NCBI RefSeq assembly: GCF_003703835.1 | Contig: NZ_RDQR01000021.1 | Location: 1-48,845, forward strand | Direction of reading: 5' to 3' | Source: Auritidibacter ignavus | Lineage (GTDB): Bacteria > Actinomycetota > Actinomycetes > Actinomycetales > Micrococcaceae | Length of the DNA: 48,845 nt | Part shown: piece by piece, positions 29,038 through 39,070 of the stretch | Numbering within the stretch: the stretch's first letter is position 1 | Layout: each line of letters begins with the position of its first letter | Program-made: the position numbers and the translations under genes | The notes under the pieces: model-generated | Seen by the model: the letters and a program-made list of their open reading frames with translations, nothing else | What the model was told of the DNA's origin: nothing | The model's database searches: none

Positions 29038-30552
29038 ATGTCTGACAAAACATCACCCACCCCCGATGAGGCCCCAGAGTTTGAATCTGGCATTGACTAC
29101 GCCCGTTTTCAGGAACCCGACGACGCTGAGAGCGCGGACGAGCAGAACACGACCGAGTCCTCTCCCACAGCATCGTCACCACAGTCCACCCGGGACACCT
29201 CGGAATCAACCCCGCTCTACAGCCAGCTCTCCGAACAGGACACGGTGAGTCATGACTCGGTGGATCAACCCACCCACCCAATCCAGACCCTCCAGCCTGA
29301 CGCTGAGCCCTCATCCGCCCCCCGGGACTCTGACGAATCGTCTCGGACAACCCCTCCGGCGGACCCTCACGACTCCGGATCGGCCACGACCGCCGCCACC
29401 ACTGCCATGCCGAACTTCCTCAAAGACCATGACGACAGGTCCTCGCTCGACCGTACTCAGGCTCTCGACGATGGAGTAAGCAACAGCACCACGATGGCCG
29501 AGTCTGAAACGGTGCACGAAACCCGGGCCAGCCGGCGACGGCCCAACGCGCAGGCTGAGCTACCTCAGCCCGAAGCTACGGGGGCTCCTGACGTTGCCGC
29601 CGTCGCTGGTGCTACCCCTGTTGCTGAACCAGCAACAGCAACCGGAACGCAGCACAACCTGCTGGCAGACCACGACGGTCTACCGGCAGACACCCGGGAA
29701 GATCGGGTAGCCGAACAACAACGCCTCCTCACAGACGCGCAGGCGCGTCTTGCTGCCCGCGCCCAAGCACTTGAAGGACCCAAGACTCTCTCCCGGATCC
29801 TGCAAACTGTGCTGGCAATCATTGCCCCCATTGCCTTCTTAACCGTGGTCATTCGCGCCGTGGCTTCACCCTTATTTCTCTGGATTGAATACCACCGACC
29901 CGGGTTCCCCGCCGATGACTTTGGCCTGACGACCACTGAACGGCTCGACTACGGTTCCTATGGGTTGGATTACCTGTTTAACCTCGCCTCACCCAACTAC
30001 CTGGCGTCATTGACCTTCGCCGATGGGTCACCACTGTTCACCCAGGACGAGGTCTCTCACATGGCAGACGTCAAGTCGGTGATGCTAACCTCGATGCTGA
30101 TCGGAGCCGTATTGGTCATCGCTTCGGCGATCATCATGGTGGTGCTCTCTCGGATCTCGAAAGGCGCCATTCGCCGTTCACTGTTTGCGGCCAGCATCTG
30201 GCTGTTGCTCGTCATCGTGGCCCTGGCTGTCGTGGCCATCATCGCCTGGCAGGATTTCTTCGCCGGCTTCCACGCGCTGTTCTTCGCTGACGGAACGTGG
30301 ACTTTCTACGCTTCCGATACCCTGATCCGGTTGTACCCCAATCAGTTCTGGATCGACGCCGGTCTCGCCGTCGGAGCGCTGACGGTGTTGACCGCGGCGA
30401 TCACGCTGGTGGCAACCTGGCCGACGAAGCGCCGGAAAAAGCGCTCCGCCCAAACCCAGCTGATGATGCTGGCAGCCCGCCAGCAGTGGCCGACGACCGA
30501 CGGGAAGGTCACCGAGGTCAGCTTGGAAGAAGGATCTCGCCCTGGGCGTTAA
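29038..30552 (+). CDS. DUF1461/TIGR01906-like integral membrane protein with disordered N terminus
   Basis: About 504 residues from the ATG at 29038, which has AAAGAGG upstream; an earlier start at 28951 gives a less convincing N terminus. Residues 1-250 are Ser/Thr/Asp/Gln-rich and low complexity. The C-terminal half has four membrane helices. The first loop contains DDFGLTTTERLDYG, YLFN and PLFTQDEVSHMADVKSV, which are the conserved features of the DUF1461 family. Function is unknown. Its stop is eight bases from that of the convergent acyl-CoA ligase gene. Confidence 0.7.
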   Translation: MSDKTSPTPDEAPEFESGIDYARFQEPDDAESADEQNTTESSPTASSPQSTRDTSESTPLYSQLSEQDTVSHDSVDQPTHPIQTLQPDAEPSSAPRDSDESSRTTPPADPHDSGSATTAATTAMPNFLKDHDDRSSLDRTQALDDGVSNSTTMAESETVHETRASRRRPNAQAELPQPEATGAPDVAAVAGATPVAEPATATGTQHNLLADHDGLPADTREDRVAEQQRLLTDAQARLAARAQALEGPKTLSRILQTVLAIIAPIAFLTVVIRAVASPLFLWIEYHRPGFPADDFGLTTTERLDYGSYGLDYLFNLASPNYLASLTFADGSPLFTQDEVSHMADVKSVMLTSMLIGAVLVIASAIIMVVLSRISKGAIRRSLFAASIWLLLVIVALAVVAIIAWQDFFAGFHALFFADGTWTFYASDTLIRLYPNQFWIDAGLAVGALTVLTAAITLVATWPTKRRKKRSAQTQLMMLAARQQWPTTDGKVTEVSLEEGSRPGR

Positions 30553-30560
30553 GTAGTACG

Positions 30561-32411
30561 CTATAAATTCCCGGCAGAGCCGGAGGAGTACAGGCTCTCG
30601 ATCTGGTCCTGGAAGTCCTCAATGACCCGGTTGCGCTGGAGCTTAGCCGCTGGAGTGACATAGCCGGCTTCCTGGGTCAGCTCGGCGGAGATGATCTTAA
30701 ACTTCCGGACCGACTCTGCCCGAGACACCGACTCGTTGGCCTGATCGATATACTGCTGGATCTCCTCGCGGACCTGCTCATCAGTGGCCGCCTCAGCCAA
30801 GCTGAGCGGATGCCGGTCGTGCTGTTCGCACCAGTGCTTTAGCGCATCCGTATCTAGTGCGATCAGCGCACCCACAAACGGACGGTTATTGCCCACCACA
30901 ACAGCCTGGTCGACCAGCTCGCAGGTGCGGATGGCTTCTTCCAGGGGAGTAGGTGCGACGTTCTTTCCGCCTGCGGTCACGAGCAGTTCCTTCTTCCGGC
31001 CGGTGACATATAGGTAGCCCTGGTCATCCAGGCGCCCAATATCACCGGTGTGGAACCAGCCGTGCTCATCGACGGCGGATTCGCCGGAAGCCTGTGCCCC
31101 GTAGTAGCCGGGAGTGACCGCAATACCGCGCAACAGAATCTCATCGTCGTCGGCCAGCTGGACTTCCATGCCGTGCATGGGTCGGCCCACGGAACCAATG
31201 CGGGTAACGCCGGGAACATTCACCGTCGCCGGGGCGGTGGACTCGGTCAGGCCATAGCCCTCTTTGACGTGAATTCCCATACCGGAAAAGAAGTGAGCCA
31301 GTTCGGGATGCAGCGGGCTGGCACCGGAGATCGCCACTCGGGCATTGCCACCCATCAGCGCTCGGATCTTGAAAAAGACGAGCTTGTCAAACACCTTGTG
31401 CTTGAGCTTCAACGCCATGGACGGACCGGAGCCTTCTCCGCGTTGTTGAGCGTCGCAGGCAGTAGAGTACTCAATAGCGACCTGGCGGGCAGCGCGGACG
31501 ATCTTCTCCTGGCCCCCTTCTCGGGCCTTGTTGATGATGCCGGCCTCGACCTTCTCCAACATGCGCGGAACCAGCAACAACCAGGTTGGGCGGAAGGACC
31601 CGATATCCCGCAACAGGTAGCCCAGGTTGGGGGTATGGGCAATCTGAATCTTGCCCACCAAACAACCAAACTGCACCGCACGTGCCAGAATATGGGCCAA
31701 CGGTAGAAACATCAGGGTCCGATTTTCCGGTGCGGCCAGGATCTCACTGGTGTACTCCAGCAGATTGGCTGCGCCCAAGGCAAGATTCCCGTGTGTGATG
31801 ATGGTTCCCTTGGGGCGACCGGTGGTCCCGGACGTATAGACAATGGTAGCCGGGTCCGAGAGCGTAGCGGCGGAACGGGCCTGCTCGAGCTGCTCATCGG
31901 AGATGGTCTCGCCGTCGGTCGTCAGTGCATCGAAGAGGTCCTCGTCGAGAGCCAGCCGTTCGATGCGGGTGGAATCGGTGGCGGACTGATTCAGCTCATC
32001 AACAGCTTTCTCAGCCGCCTGGGCCTGTAGTGTGCCCTGGTGCAAGATCACCGTGGTCCCGGAATCGGAGAGAATATGACTAATCTGGGCCGGGGAGGAG
32101 GTGTCATAGATTGGCACTGAGATCGCTCCGGCAAACCATAGCGCCTGGTCAATCACGGCCCACTGATAGGACGTCGGAGCCAACACAGCAACGAGGTCGC
32201 CGGGTTTGATGCCACGGGCAATGAGGCCTTTGGCGACCGCCCGGACGCGATCTAGAAATTCGCGATAGCTCACATCGATCCAGCCTCCAATGCCGTTGGA
32301 GAGCGCGTAGGCGGGAGCCTCGGGGCTGTGGTGGGCGGTTTTCAGCACCAAATCGGTGAGATTGGAGTCTTCGGGAAGGGAGACTTTCAACTGGGTGTTT
32401 ACGTACCGCAT
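30561..32411 (-). CDS. AMP-forming long-chain acyl-CoA synthetase (FadD15-like)
   Basis: 616 residues from the ATG at 32411, preceded by AAGGAACCC; an upstream start adds 13 residues with less support. It activates fatty acids as acyl-adenylates and then acyl-CoA. P-loop-like motif TIVYTSGTTGRPKG near residues 182-195, YGLTESTAPAT near 400, GWFHTGDIGRLDDQGYLYVTGRKKEL with the conserved Asp and Lys near 455-475. No thioesterase or PKS is next to it, so I place it in general lipid metabolism. Confidence 0.9.
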   Translation of the reverse strand: MRYVNTQLKVSLPEDSNLTDLVLKTAHHSPEAPAYALSNGIGGWIDVSYREFLDRVRAVAKGLIARGIKPGDLVAVLAPTSYQWAVIDQALWFAGAISVPIYDTSSPAQISHILSDSGTTVILHQGTLQAQAAEKAVDELNQSATDSTRIERLALDEDLFDALTTDGETISDEQLEQARSAATLSDPATIVYTSGTTGRPKGTIITHGNLALGAANLLEYTSEILAAPENRTLMFLPLAHILARAVQFGCLVGKIQIAHTPNLGYLLRDIGSFRPTWLLLVPRMLEKVEAGIINKAREGGQEKIVRAARQVAIEYSTACDAQQRGEGSGPSMALKLKHKVFDKLVFFKIRALMGGNARVAISGASPLHPELAHFFSGMGIHVKEGYGLTESTAPATVNVPGVTRIGSVGRPMHGMEVQLADDDEILLRGIAVTPGYYGAQASGESAVDEHGWFHTGDIGRLDDQGYLYVTGRKKELLVTAGGKNVAPTPLEEAIRTCELVDQAVVVGNNRPFVGALIALDTDALKHWCEQHDRHPLSLAEAATDEQVREEIQQYIDQANESVSRAESVRKFKIISAELTQEAGYVTPAAKLQRNRVIEDFQDQIESLYSSGSAGNL

Positions 32412-32474
32412 GGGTTCCTTCTCTACTCTCGCTGAACGGTTAAGACGCATCGTTGATCAGCGGTTCTCACCGAA

Positions 32475-34121
32475 TTAAATCCAGGACTGAATCCACATCC
32501 GCCACCGCCATTGATCATAGGGAATCTCTTCGGCGGTCCAGATCGGCATAAAGAACGCTGAGACCAGCATAATCACCAGAATATAACCTAGGACAATGAC
32601 CAGATTTCGGGTTTTGGCTCGGGGATTGTGGCCGGTTTCCCACCGCAACAACCAGCCTAGGCAATAGACGATGGCCAGAATCAGGAAGGGCTCGTAAGCG
32701 ATGGTGTAGAAGAAGAACATCGTCCGCTCCGGCCAGAGCACCCAGACCAGTTGTCCGGCCACATAGGCACCCAAGATGGCGCCGACGCGCCAGTCGCGCT
32801 TGGCAAACCACACCACCGTGAGGATAATAATGGCCACCGTGCCCGACCACCACAGGATGGGGTTGGCCAGATCCAGGATAGCTTCCGAATAGTGTGCTGC
32901 CCCGCAATCACCCGAACCGTCGTCGGTGGATTCGTAGTGGAAGGAGACCGGCCGGCCCATAAAGGGCCAGGTCCACGGCGACGAAGCGTAGTTGTGTCCC
33001 GAATCCAGACCGGTATGGAAGTCGGTGGAGGCACGATGGTAGTGGAACCAAGAGCGCAACGTGTCAGGGATGAGCGATCCCAGCCACGATTCGGCAGGGT
33101 TGTCCTCGGCCCAGTGACGGTGATAGCCCCGGGAGGAGACAAACCAGCCGGTCCAGGTGGCCAAATAGGTCAGGAATCCAACTCCGACCACGCAGACGAA
33201 TGCCCACAGACCATCGCGGAGAATCCCGCCCAGCGCCCAGCGCCTGATCCCGACCACGCGACGGGCGTTGAGGTCCCAGAACACCGTCATCAGCCCGAAG
33301 ATTGCCACGAATGCTAGTCCGGAGAGCTTCACCGAACACCCGGCTGCCAACAAAATGCCGGCCACAATACGCCACGGACGCCACCAGATCATCGGCCCAT
33401 AGCGCAGTACCTGGGACAGGGTTCCGTTGCGATAGGCGGAGTTGATTGTGTCGGCGAGTTGCCGTCGTCCATGATCACGGTCTAAGACCAGGGCGCCGAA
33501 ACCAGCCAGGACGAAGAAGGACAAGAAGATATCCAGCAGACCGGTCCGGGACATGACCAGGTGGTGGCCGTCGACAGCCATCAATAATCCCGCGGTGGCG
33601 CCTAAAAAGGAAGAATGGAAGATTTTCCAGGCGATCAGTGACAGAATCAGCACCGACAAGGTTCCGACCACCGCCGAGGAAAAGCGCCAGCCGAACCCGT
33701 TATCGCTACCAAACAGTAGCATCCCCAGGCCGATCAGCCATTTGCCCAAGGGTGGGTGGACCACATAGGCGGGTTCATTGAGCGGTTCGGCCTCACCGGC
33801 GATAAAGGCGTCGTTGATGTCTTCTTCCCACTCCATCTCCACACCGAAGTGCAACAAGGAGTAGGCGTCTTTGACGTAGTAGGTTTCGTCAAAGATCAAC
33901 TTGTGTGGGTGGTCGAGACGGTGGAATCGCAACAGCGCGGCCACGGCAGCGACCGCTAAAATCAGAATCCATTCCCACCGCTGGGTGGTCAGTTTCTCAC
34001 CCAGCAATCGAGCACGAAGCACCGTGTCGGTATAGGCATGGTCGATAGAATCGAGCCAGGTGCGGCGAGCACCTTGCCTGGCTGTGGGAGCGGGAGTTTC
34101 TGTCAACGACACACAGAACAT
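32475..34121 (-). CDS. pmt: Protein O-mannosyltransferase (PMT family, GT39)
   Basis: 548 residues from the ATG at 34121; an upstream in-frame start at 34199 would overlap rsmI and adds an atypical N terminus. A membrane GT-C enzyme with about ten helices that transfers mannose from polyprenyl-phosphate mannose to secreted proteins. The catalytic acid motif LIFDETYYVKDAY is in the first extracellular loop, and the MAVDGHHLVMSRTGLLDI and PWTWPFMGRP blocks are typical of bacterial Pmt. It is divergent from rsmI, as in Rv1002c-Rv1003. Confidence 0.9.
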   Translation of the reverse strand: MFCVSLTETPAPTARQGARRTWLDSIDHAYTDTVLRARLLGEKLTTQRWEWILILAVAAVAALLRFHRLDHPHKLIFDETYYVKDAYSLLHFGVEMEWEEDINDAFIAGEAEPLNEPAYVVHPPLGKWLIGLGMLLFGSDNGFGWRFSSAVVGTLSVLILSLIAWKIFHSSFLGATAGLLMAVDGHHLVMSRTGLLDIFLSFFVLAGFGALVLDRDHGRRQLADTINSAYRNGTLSQVLRYGPMIWWRPWRIVAGILLAAGCSVKLSGLAFVAIFGLMTVFWDLNARRVVGIRRWALGGILRDGLWAFVCVVGVGFLTYLATWTGWFVSSRGYHRHWAEDNPAESWLGSLIPDTLRSWFHYHRASTDFHTGLDSGHNYASSPWTWPFMGRPVSFHYESTDDGSGDCGAAHYSEAILDLANPILWWSGTVAIIILTVVWFAKRDWRVGAILGAYVAGQLVWVLWPERTMFFFYTIAYEPFLILAIVYCLGWLLRWETGHNPRAKTRNLVIVLGYILVIMLVSAFFMPIWTAEEIPYDQWRWRMWIQSWI

Positions 34122-34179
34122 CGTACGTGAGAACACCCGGCGGTACGGTATTTGCGGGAGAAGAATTGAGAGGGGATCA

Positions 34180-35062
34180 ATGAAGGGTGGCCCAGACACC
34201 GAAGCTCATGACTTGCACCAGGCGGGCGAGGGCCAGATTGTGTTGGTTGCGACGCCGATTGGAAACCTGCAGGACGCCACTGACCGGCTACGGACCGTGC
34301 TGGCTAGCGCCGAGATTATCGCCGCCGAAGACACCCGCACCACTCAACGGTTAGCTACTGCCCTAGGAGTGGAGATTCGTGGTCAACTCATCAGCCACCA
34401 CGAACATAATGAACAACGGTCCACCCCGGAGCTACTGGAGAAAGTACGCCAAGGGGCCACGGTTGCGGTGGTGACCGATGCTGGCATGCCGGTGGTGTCA
34501 GACCCTGGTTTCCGTCTGGTGCAGGCGGCGGTACAAGACGGGTTGACCGTGACCTGCGCCCCGGGGGCTAGCGCGGTCACGACCGCGCTAGCAGTCTCGG
34601 GATTGCCGAGCGATCGGTTTAGCTTCGAAGGGTTTGTTCCGAAAAAACACGGCGAGAAAACCCGGTTCTTGACGGATCTTCAGGATCAACCGCGCACGCT
34701 GATTTTCTTTGAGTCCCCCCCACCGAGTGGTCGATACGCTACAGGTAATGACTGAGGTCTTTGGCGAAGATCAGATCGGGTGCGTGGCCCGGGAATTGAC
34801 GAAACGGCACGAAGAGGTGGTGACCGCCTCCTTGCGTGAGTTATTGGGTTGGACGCAGACGGCGACGCTTCGCGGAGAGTTTGTGCTCTTACTGGCTCCA
34901 GCTGACAACCGACGGGTCGAACTCGATGACGAACAACAGCTACGGCTCGTGGACGAATTGGTTGCTACCGGGATGCGCGCTAAAGACGCCACCAAACAGA
35001 TCGCACACGAATACGGCGGTTCGGCCCGGACGCTGTACAACCTCTACCAACAACGTCGGTGA
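34180..35062 (+). pseudogene. rsmI: 16S rRNA 2'-O-ribose C1402 methyltransferase, frameshifted
   Basis: The product should methylate 16S rRNA in the decoding centre. Residues 1-180 (VATPIGNLQDATDRLRTVL; AAEDTRTTQRL; VTDAGMPVVSDPGFRLV) read from the ATG at 34180, with GAGAGGGGA upstream. The frame breaks at a run of seven C at 34715-34721. With six, FESPHRVVDTLQVM would read straight into the second frame, which continues to 35062 with the expected C-terminal part (GEDQIGCVARELTKRHEEV). The whole gene is therefore present with a single extra base. A sequencing or assembly error is at least as likely as true inactivation. Confidence 0.9.
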
Positions 35063-35196
35063 TCTCCTGCGACCAGGGGTTAGCTCCGACAGATCAGCCC
35101 CGGACACTCAGTGACCTGCCGGCGGGGTGACCGGTCTGGGGTGGACTGTGTCTTCCGGGGCTGTGACGAGGAATTCATCGTCGGTCGGGCAGGGCG

Positions 35197-36465
35197 CTAG
35201 GGGAGCAGGCCCCCCACACTGGCACGGAAGCCACCTGAACCAGCGGCACGCCGGGCCCGGGCAACGTCATAACCGGGGCCGTAGGAGGTCAATGCCGGGC
35301 GCTGATCTGCCGGGGTACCTTTCAGACGTTCTTCCACCAGGTCGACGAGGGCCGAGACGAAGTCGGGGTGGGTGCCCGGAGTGGCGACGCGTTTGAAGAT
35401 CAGTCCGCGCCCCTCGGCTTCCTCTTTCGCCTCGTTATCCAGGTCCCACCAGACTTCCATGTGATCAGACAAGAAGGTGACCGGAACGACGACGATGGCC
35501 TTCTTCGACTCGTCGAGTTCGCTAATGGCATCTCCAATGTCTGGTTCCAGCCACTTCTGCCAGGCTGGGCCCGACTCCGACTGCCACACCGACTGCCAGG
35601 AGATCTCGGAAACACCGAACTCCTTCAGGACAGCGTCAACGATGAGTTCAGCCACGGCCACGTGCTGTTGCTCGTAGGTACCGCGCACTTCGGGGTCGTG
35701 CTCATCGGATTCGTCTGAGACCTCATTGTGGGTCAGCGGAATCGAGTGGCCAGCGAACATGAACTCCACATCGCGTTGCAGGTCCAAGTCCGGGGTCTCG
35801 GTCTGCAGTTCGCGCACCTTGGCGATGGTGTCTTCGATGAAGGGGTTGATGAAACCGGGGTGGTCGAAGAATGCCCGGATCTTATCGATCTGGACTTCAT
35901 TCCACAGGTCTAGGTACTCCAGCGCGTCGGCGAAATCCTCGCGGTATTGGCGATTGGAGGAGTACGTCGAGTAGGCCGAGGTCACCAGGGCAAAGATCTT
36001 GGTCGGCTCTGGTTTCGCACCGTCTTCGGTGTGGTCGGCCTTGCGAGCCTGCGCGTCGGCGTGAGCCTGGTGGATGGCCTCGGTGAAGTAGGGCTCCCAG
36101 TTGCGGTTGCCGAAGTAGATCGGCAGGTCAATACCGCGGGCAACCAGTTCCTTCTCCAGGGCTTCTTTCAGCGCCAAGTTCTGTTCGTTGATCGGGCTGA
36201 CACCACCGCGCTCGCGGTAGTGTACGGCGACTTCTTCTAAACGCTCGTCGGGGATGCCGCGACCGGCAGTCACATTGCGCAGGAACGGGATGACGTCGTC
36301 CTGGCCATTGGGCCCGCCGTAGGAAGCCAATAAGATCGCGTCAAACTCGGTGGGTTCTTCAACCCATTTCACACCGGACTGGGCGTGGGGTGTGGCTGCG
36401 GGAACGGCTGCACCGGCCTGAAGCACGACGCGGGAAGCCGGTTTGGGTTTGGACCATTCGGTCAC
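35197..36465 (-). CDS. hemH: Ferrochelatase (coproporphyrin-type)
   Basis: 422 residues from a GTG at 36465 with AGGAGG six bases upstream; an earlier ATG (36519) is not supported by a ribosome binding site. It inserts iron into the porphyrin; in actinobacteria the substrate is coproporphyrin III (CpfC). Conserved blocks: LLASYGGP near residue 48, ERGGVSPINEQN, SAYSTYSSNRQYRED, MFAGHSIPL with the catalytic His, and VVPVTFLSDHMEVWWDLD with the Glu. Divergent from tatD with a 271-base gap that shows no further gene. Confidence 0.92.
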   Translation of the reverse strand: MTEWSKPKPASRVVLQAGAAVPAATPHAQSGVKWVEEPTEFDAILLASYGGPNGQDDVIPFLRNVTAGRGIPDERLEEVAVHYRERGGVSPINEQNLALKEALEKELVARGIDLPIYFGNRNWEPYFTEAIHQAHADAQARKADHTEDGAKPEPTKIFALVTSAYSTYSSNRQYREDFADALEYLDLWNEVQIDKIRAFFDHPGFINPFIEDTIAKVRELQTETPDLDLQRDVEFMFAGHSIPLTHNEVSDESDEHDPEVRGTYEQQHVAVAELIVDAVLKEFGVSEISWQSVWQSESGPAWQKWLEPDIGDAISELDESKKAIVVVPVTFLSDHMEVWWDLDNEAKEEAEGRGLIFKRVATPGTHPDFVSALVDLVEERLKGTPADQRPALTSYGPGYDVARARRAAGSGGFRASVGGLLP

Positions 36466-36736
36466 GGTTCCTCCTGAGGATCGGGGCCACGTTGAATCAC
36501 AGCCGTGACGCGCGGTCACGACCTGATCTGTAGGGTCACTTCTCAGTCTAGTTCTTCCTCAATACACCGCTGTCAATGCGACCCTGTGCCCCGTAGAACG
36601 GGAGTGGTCATGGGCGGAGAGTACACTACAGATCTGGTGCCTGCATAGCCGTCAAACCGTCAGGAACGGAGTAATGCTTGGAGTGGGAGGTGGCTCCGAT
36701 CTACCGTTGTCCGTGCTCACGCGTGGTAAGGAAATG

Positions 36737-37738
36737 ATGAGTTCGAAGAAGTCGAAAAAGTACGATCAGACCGGCGTGCCCGAGGCCTATCGGGTGCACT
36801 GGCCTGATCCAGCCCGTCCCGGAGTCGTAGACACTGTGTCCGAAGGGGGTGGCCCACGTCGTGACACCGTGGATGAATACACCGGAAAGCAGCGGGTGCT
36901 GGTCTACCCGAAAGCGCCGGAACCTTTGGTCTCGCCGATCATCGACAACCACGCTCACCTGGATTTTCGTGACGGACTCGTCGAGGTCTCCATTGCCGAT
37001 GCACTAGATACTGCCGAATCCGTTGGTGTAGCCGGGGTAATCCAAGTCGGCTGTGATCTGGACTCGGCACGGTTCACTCTTGAATCCATCGAGACTCACC
37101 AGCGCTTACTCGGGGCCGTGGCCCTGCACCCTAATGAAGCTGCCGAGATCTGGGATCAGCAAGGCCAGGCCGGGCTGGAGCGGGCCATTGAGGCTATTGC
37201 AGAGATGGCCCGGCATCCTCGCGTCAGGGCGGTGGGAGAGACCGGGCTCGATTATTACCGTACTGGTGCAAAAGGCCACGAAGCGCAACAATATTCCTTC
37301 CGAAAACACGTGGAGCTGGCCGTTCAGTTGGGTAAAGCAGTACAAATCCACGACCGCGAGGCGCATGAGGATGTTGTCGAGATTCTGCTGTCTATGCCGC
37401 AACGCCCCGAACACGTGGTTTTTCATGCGTTTTCAGCAGGGCCCGAGCTGGCCGACATTTGTAACGAACACGGTTGGTACATGTCTTTTTCAGGTCCGGT
37501 GACTTTTAACGCGAATGACCGCCTGCGAGAGTCTGCAGCCCTGGCACGGCCAGAGCTGATCCTGACAGAGACGGATTCTCCGTTCTTGACTCCTCATCCG
37601 CGTCGGGGACGGCCTAATGCTCCGTATATGACGCCACTGACGTTACGAAAAATCGCTGAGGTGCGTGGTACTGGTGAACAGCAGATGTGCGAACAGGTGA
37701 TGGCCAATACTCGGCGTGTTTACGGGGATTTTTCCTAG
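36737..37738 (+). CDS. tatD: TatD family metal-dependent deoxyribonuclease
   Basis: 333 residues from the ATG at 36737, which has AAGGA at a suitable distance; longer frames exist. The TIM-barrel metal sites are visible: DNHAHLD (His-x-His), AVGETGLDYYR with the conserved Glu, VQIHDRE, VVFHAFSAG, and ILTETDSPFLTPHPRRGRPN. An N-terminal extension of about 70 polar residues precedes the enzyme core. Its order before rpf, ksgA and ispE matches Rv1008-Rv1011; the usual metG is absent. Confidence 0.9.
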   Translation: MSSKKSKKYDQTGVPEAYRVHWPDPARPGVVDTVSEGGGPRRDTVDEYTGKQRVLVYPKAPEPLVSPIIDNHAHLDFRDGLVEVSIADALDTAESVGVAGVIQVGCDLDSARFTLESIETHQRLLGAVALHPNEAAEIWDQQGQAGLERAIEAIAEMARHPRVRAVGETGLDYYRTGAKGHEAQQYSFRKHVELAVQLGKAVQIHDREAHEDVVEILLSMPQRPEHVVFHAFSAGPELADICNEHGWYMSFSGPVTFNANDRLRESAALARPELILTETDSPFLTPHPRRGRPNAPYMTPLTLRKIAEVRGTGEQQMCEQVMANTRRVYGDFS

Positions 37739-37746
37739 ATTTCGGT

Positions 37747-37851
37747 TCGGCAACGGTGATGTGAGGATACCGTCAGTCAACCCTCGGCAACGGTGTGTTG
37801 TTCACAAAAATCGTTATAGAGTTGAGACCTTCGTTATCTTTCCGTTATTGT
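37747..37851 (+). promoter_or_regulatory. Promoter and direct repeats upstream of rpf
   Basis: TCGGCAACGGTG occurs exactly twice (37747-37758 and 37784-37795). Further down, CGTTAT occurs three times (37812, 37832, 37843). TTGAGA (37822-37827) and TATTGT (37846-37851), 18 bases apart, make a plausible -35/-10 pair. A leader of about 105 bases would separate it from the start codon. I see no cyclic-di-AMP (ydaO) riboswitch, although one commonly precedes rpf genes. Confidence 0.4.
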
Positions 37852-37958
37852 ATTGGAATGTCGACGGGGGACACTCCCTTTGTTGAGGGCTTCCCCACTT
37901 TTCAGATCTCTCGTTGGTCGCTAACCATCACCTACCCGAAGCATTGGAACACCTTTTC

Positions 37959-38960
37959 ATGTCACGAGTATTTAGTAGTAGCGTGAGCAAGCTCGTCGCG
38001 CAGCTGGCAGCGCTTGCGCTGGTTCTGGGCGGGCTAGCAGCTTTCATCCTGACTCAGAACAACGGAAGCGCTCAGGCACAGGATCAGCAGAACTCTGGCC
38101 AAGGGGAAGCACTCGATATCGATCTGGCCTCCAGCGTTCAGCCACTGACCGACTTCATCCCGGCAGCACCCACTGTTGTGGAGGTGACCCGTGCCGGTGA
38201 AACCGAAAACTACGCGGTGTACGCCGATACTGTCGGGGAGGCTCTGAGCTTGTCCGGCATCGAGGTCGGCGAGAAGGACAAAGTGAGCCCTTCCACCGAC
38301 ACTAAGATCTCCACCGGTGACAAAATCACCGTGCAGGTTGTCACCACCGAAGAGCTTGTCGAAGAAGAAACGATTGAGTACGAAACCGTTCGTGAAAACG
38401 ACGACAGCCTGGAAAAGGGGAAGACCAAGGTAGAGACCGAAGGTGAAAACGGCACCGCTGAAGTCACCTACACCGTCACCGTGATCGACGGCAAAGAATC
38501 GTCCCGCGAAGAGACCCACCGTCAAATCACCAAAGAACCGACCGACGAAGTCGTGAAGGTCGGCACCAAGGAGAAAGAGCAGCAGGCTAGCTCTTCATCG
38601 TCTACTTCCTCGTCTTCCTCATCATCGTCGTCCACCTCCTCCGATGACGACTCAGAGGATTCCTCCTCGGATGATTCTGAAGAGTCCTCCAGCTCCGGCG
38701 GTGCGGCTCCCAGCTCTGGTGTCTGGGCGAAACTGGCCCAGTGCGAGTCCGGTGGCAATTGGTCGACCAACAGTGGTAACGGCTACTACGGTGGCCTGCA
38801 GTTCTCCGGTCCCACCTGGAAAGCCATGGGTGGCACCAAGTACGCGCCGACTGCTGATAAAGCCACTCCGGCCCAGCAGATTGAAATTGCTAGCAAGTTG
38901 CAACGTCAGTCTGGCTGGGGCCAGTGGCCAGCTTGCTCGCGTTCCCTGGGACTGCGCTAA
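37959..38960 (+). CDS. rpfB: Resuscitation-promoting factor, RpfB-like
   Basis: 333 residues from the ATG at 37959; a TTG-started longer frame begins at 37914. There is a signal/anchor helix near 10-30, then a DUF348 domain (about 65-130), a G5 domain (about 130-205), a Ser-rich linker near 210-250, and a C-terminal Rpf transglycosylase domain from about 255. The catalytic Glu is in AQCESGGNW near residue 262 and GGLQFSGPTWKAMGG follows. It should cleave peptidoglycan and promote regrowth of dormant cells. RpfB usually has three DUF348 copies; only one is seen here. Confidence 0.9.
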   Translation: MSRVFSSSVSKLVAQLAALALVLGGLAAFILTQNNGSAQAQDQQNSGQGEALDIDLASSVQPLTDFIPAAPTVVEVTRAGETENYAVYADTVGEALSLSGIEVGEKDKVSPSTDTKISTGDKITVQVVTTEELVEEETIEYETVRENDDSLEKGKTKVETEGENGTAEVTYTVTVIDGKESSREETHRQITKEPTDEVVKVGTKEKEQQASSSSSTSSSSSSSSSTSSDDDSEDSSSDDSEESSSSGGAAPSSGVWAKLAQCESGGNWSTNSGNGYYGGLQFSGPTWKAMGGTKYAPTADKATPAQQIEIASKLQRQSGWGQWPACSRSLGLR

Positions 38961-38992
38961 TAACACTCTGGGCTGACCGCAACGGCCAGGAC

Positions 38993-39040
38993 CACGAAAG
39001 AGCTCGAGCATCTCTCAAGAGGTGCTCGAGCTCTTTCGTG
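38993..39040 (+). terminator. Strong terminator hairpin after rpf
   Basis: CACGAAAGAGCTCGAGCA (38993-39010) pairs perfectly with TGCTCGAGCTCTTTCGTG (39023-39040). The loop contains a further CTCT/AGAG pairing, so the structure is almost fully paired over 22 bp. It follows the rpf stop and precedes ksgA by 30 bases. Confidence 0.8.
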
Positions 39041-39070
39041 TGGTCAAGTGAGGTGGTAAATACCACTAAA

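Noticed and set aside
37739-37958. ydaO-type c-di-AMP riboswitch before rpf
   Set aside because: The conserved sequence elements of that riboswitch are not seen by eye.
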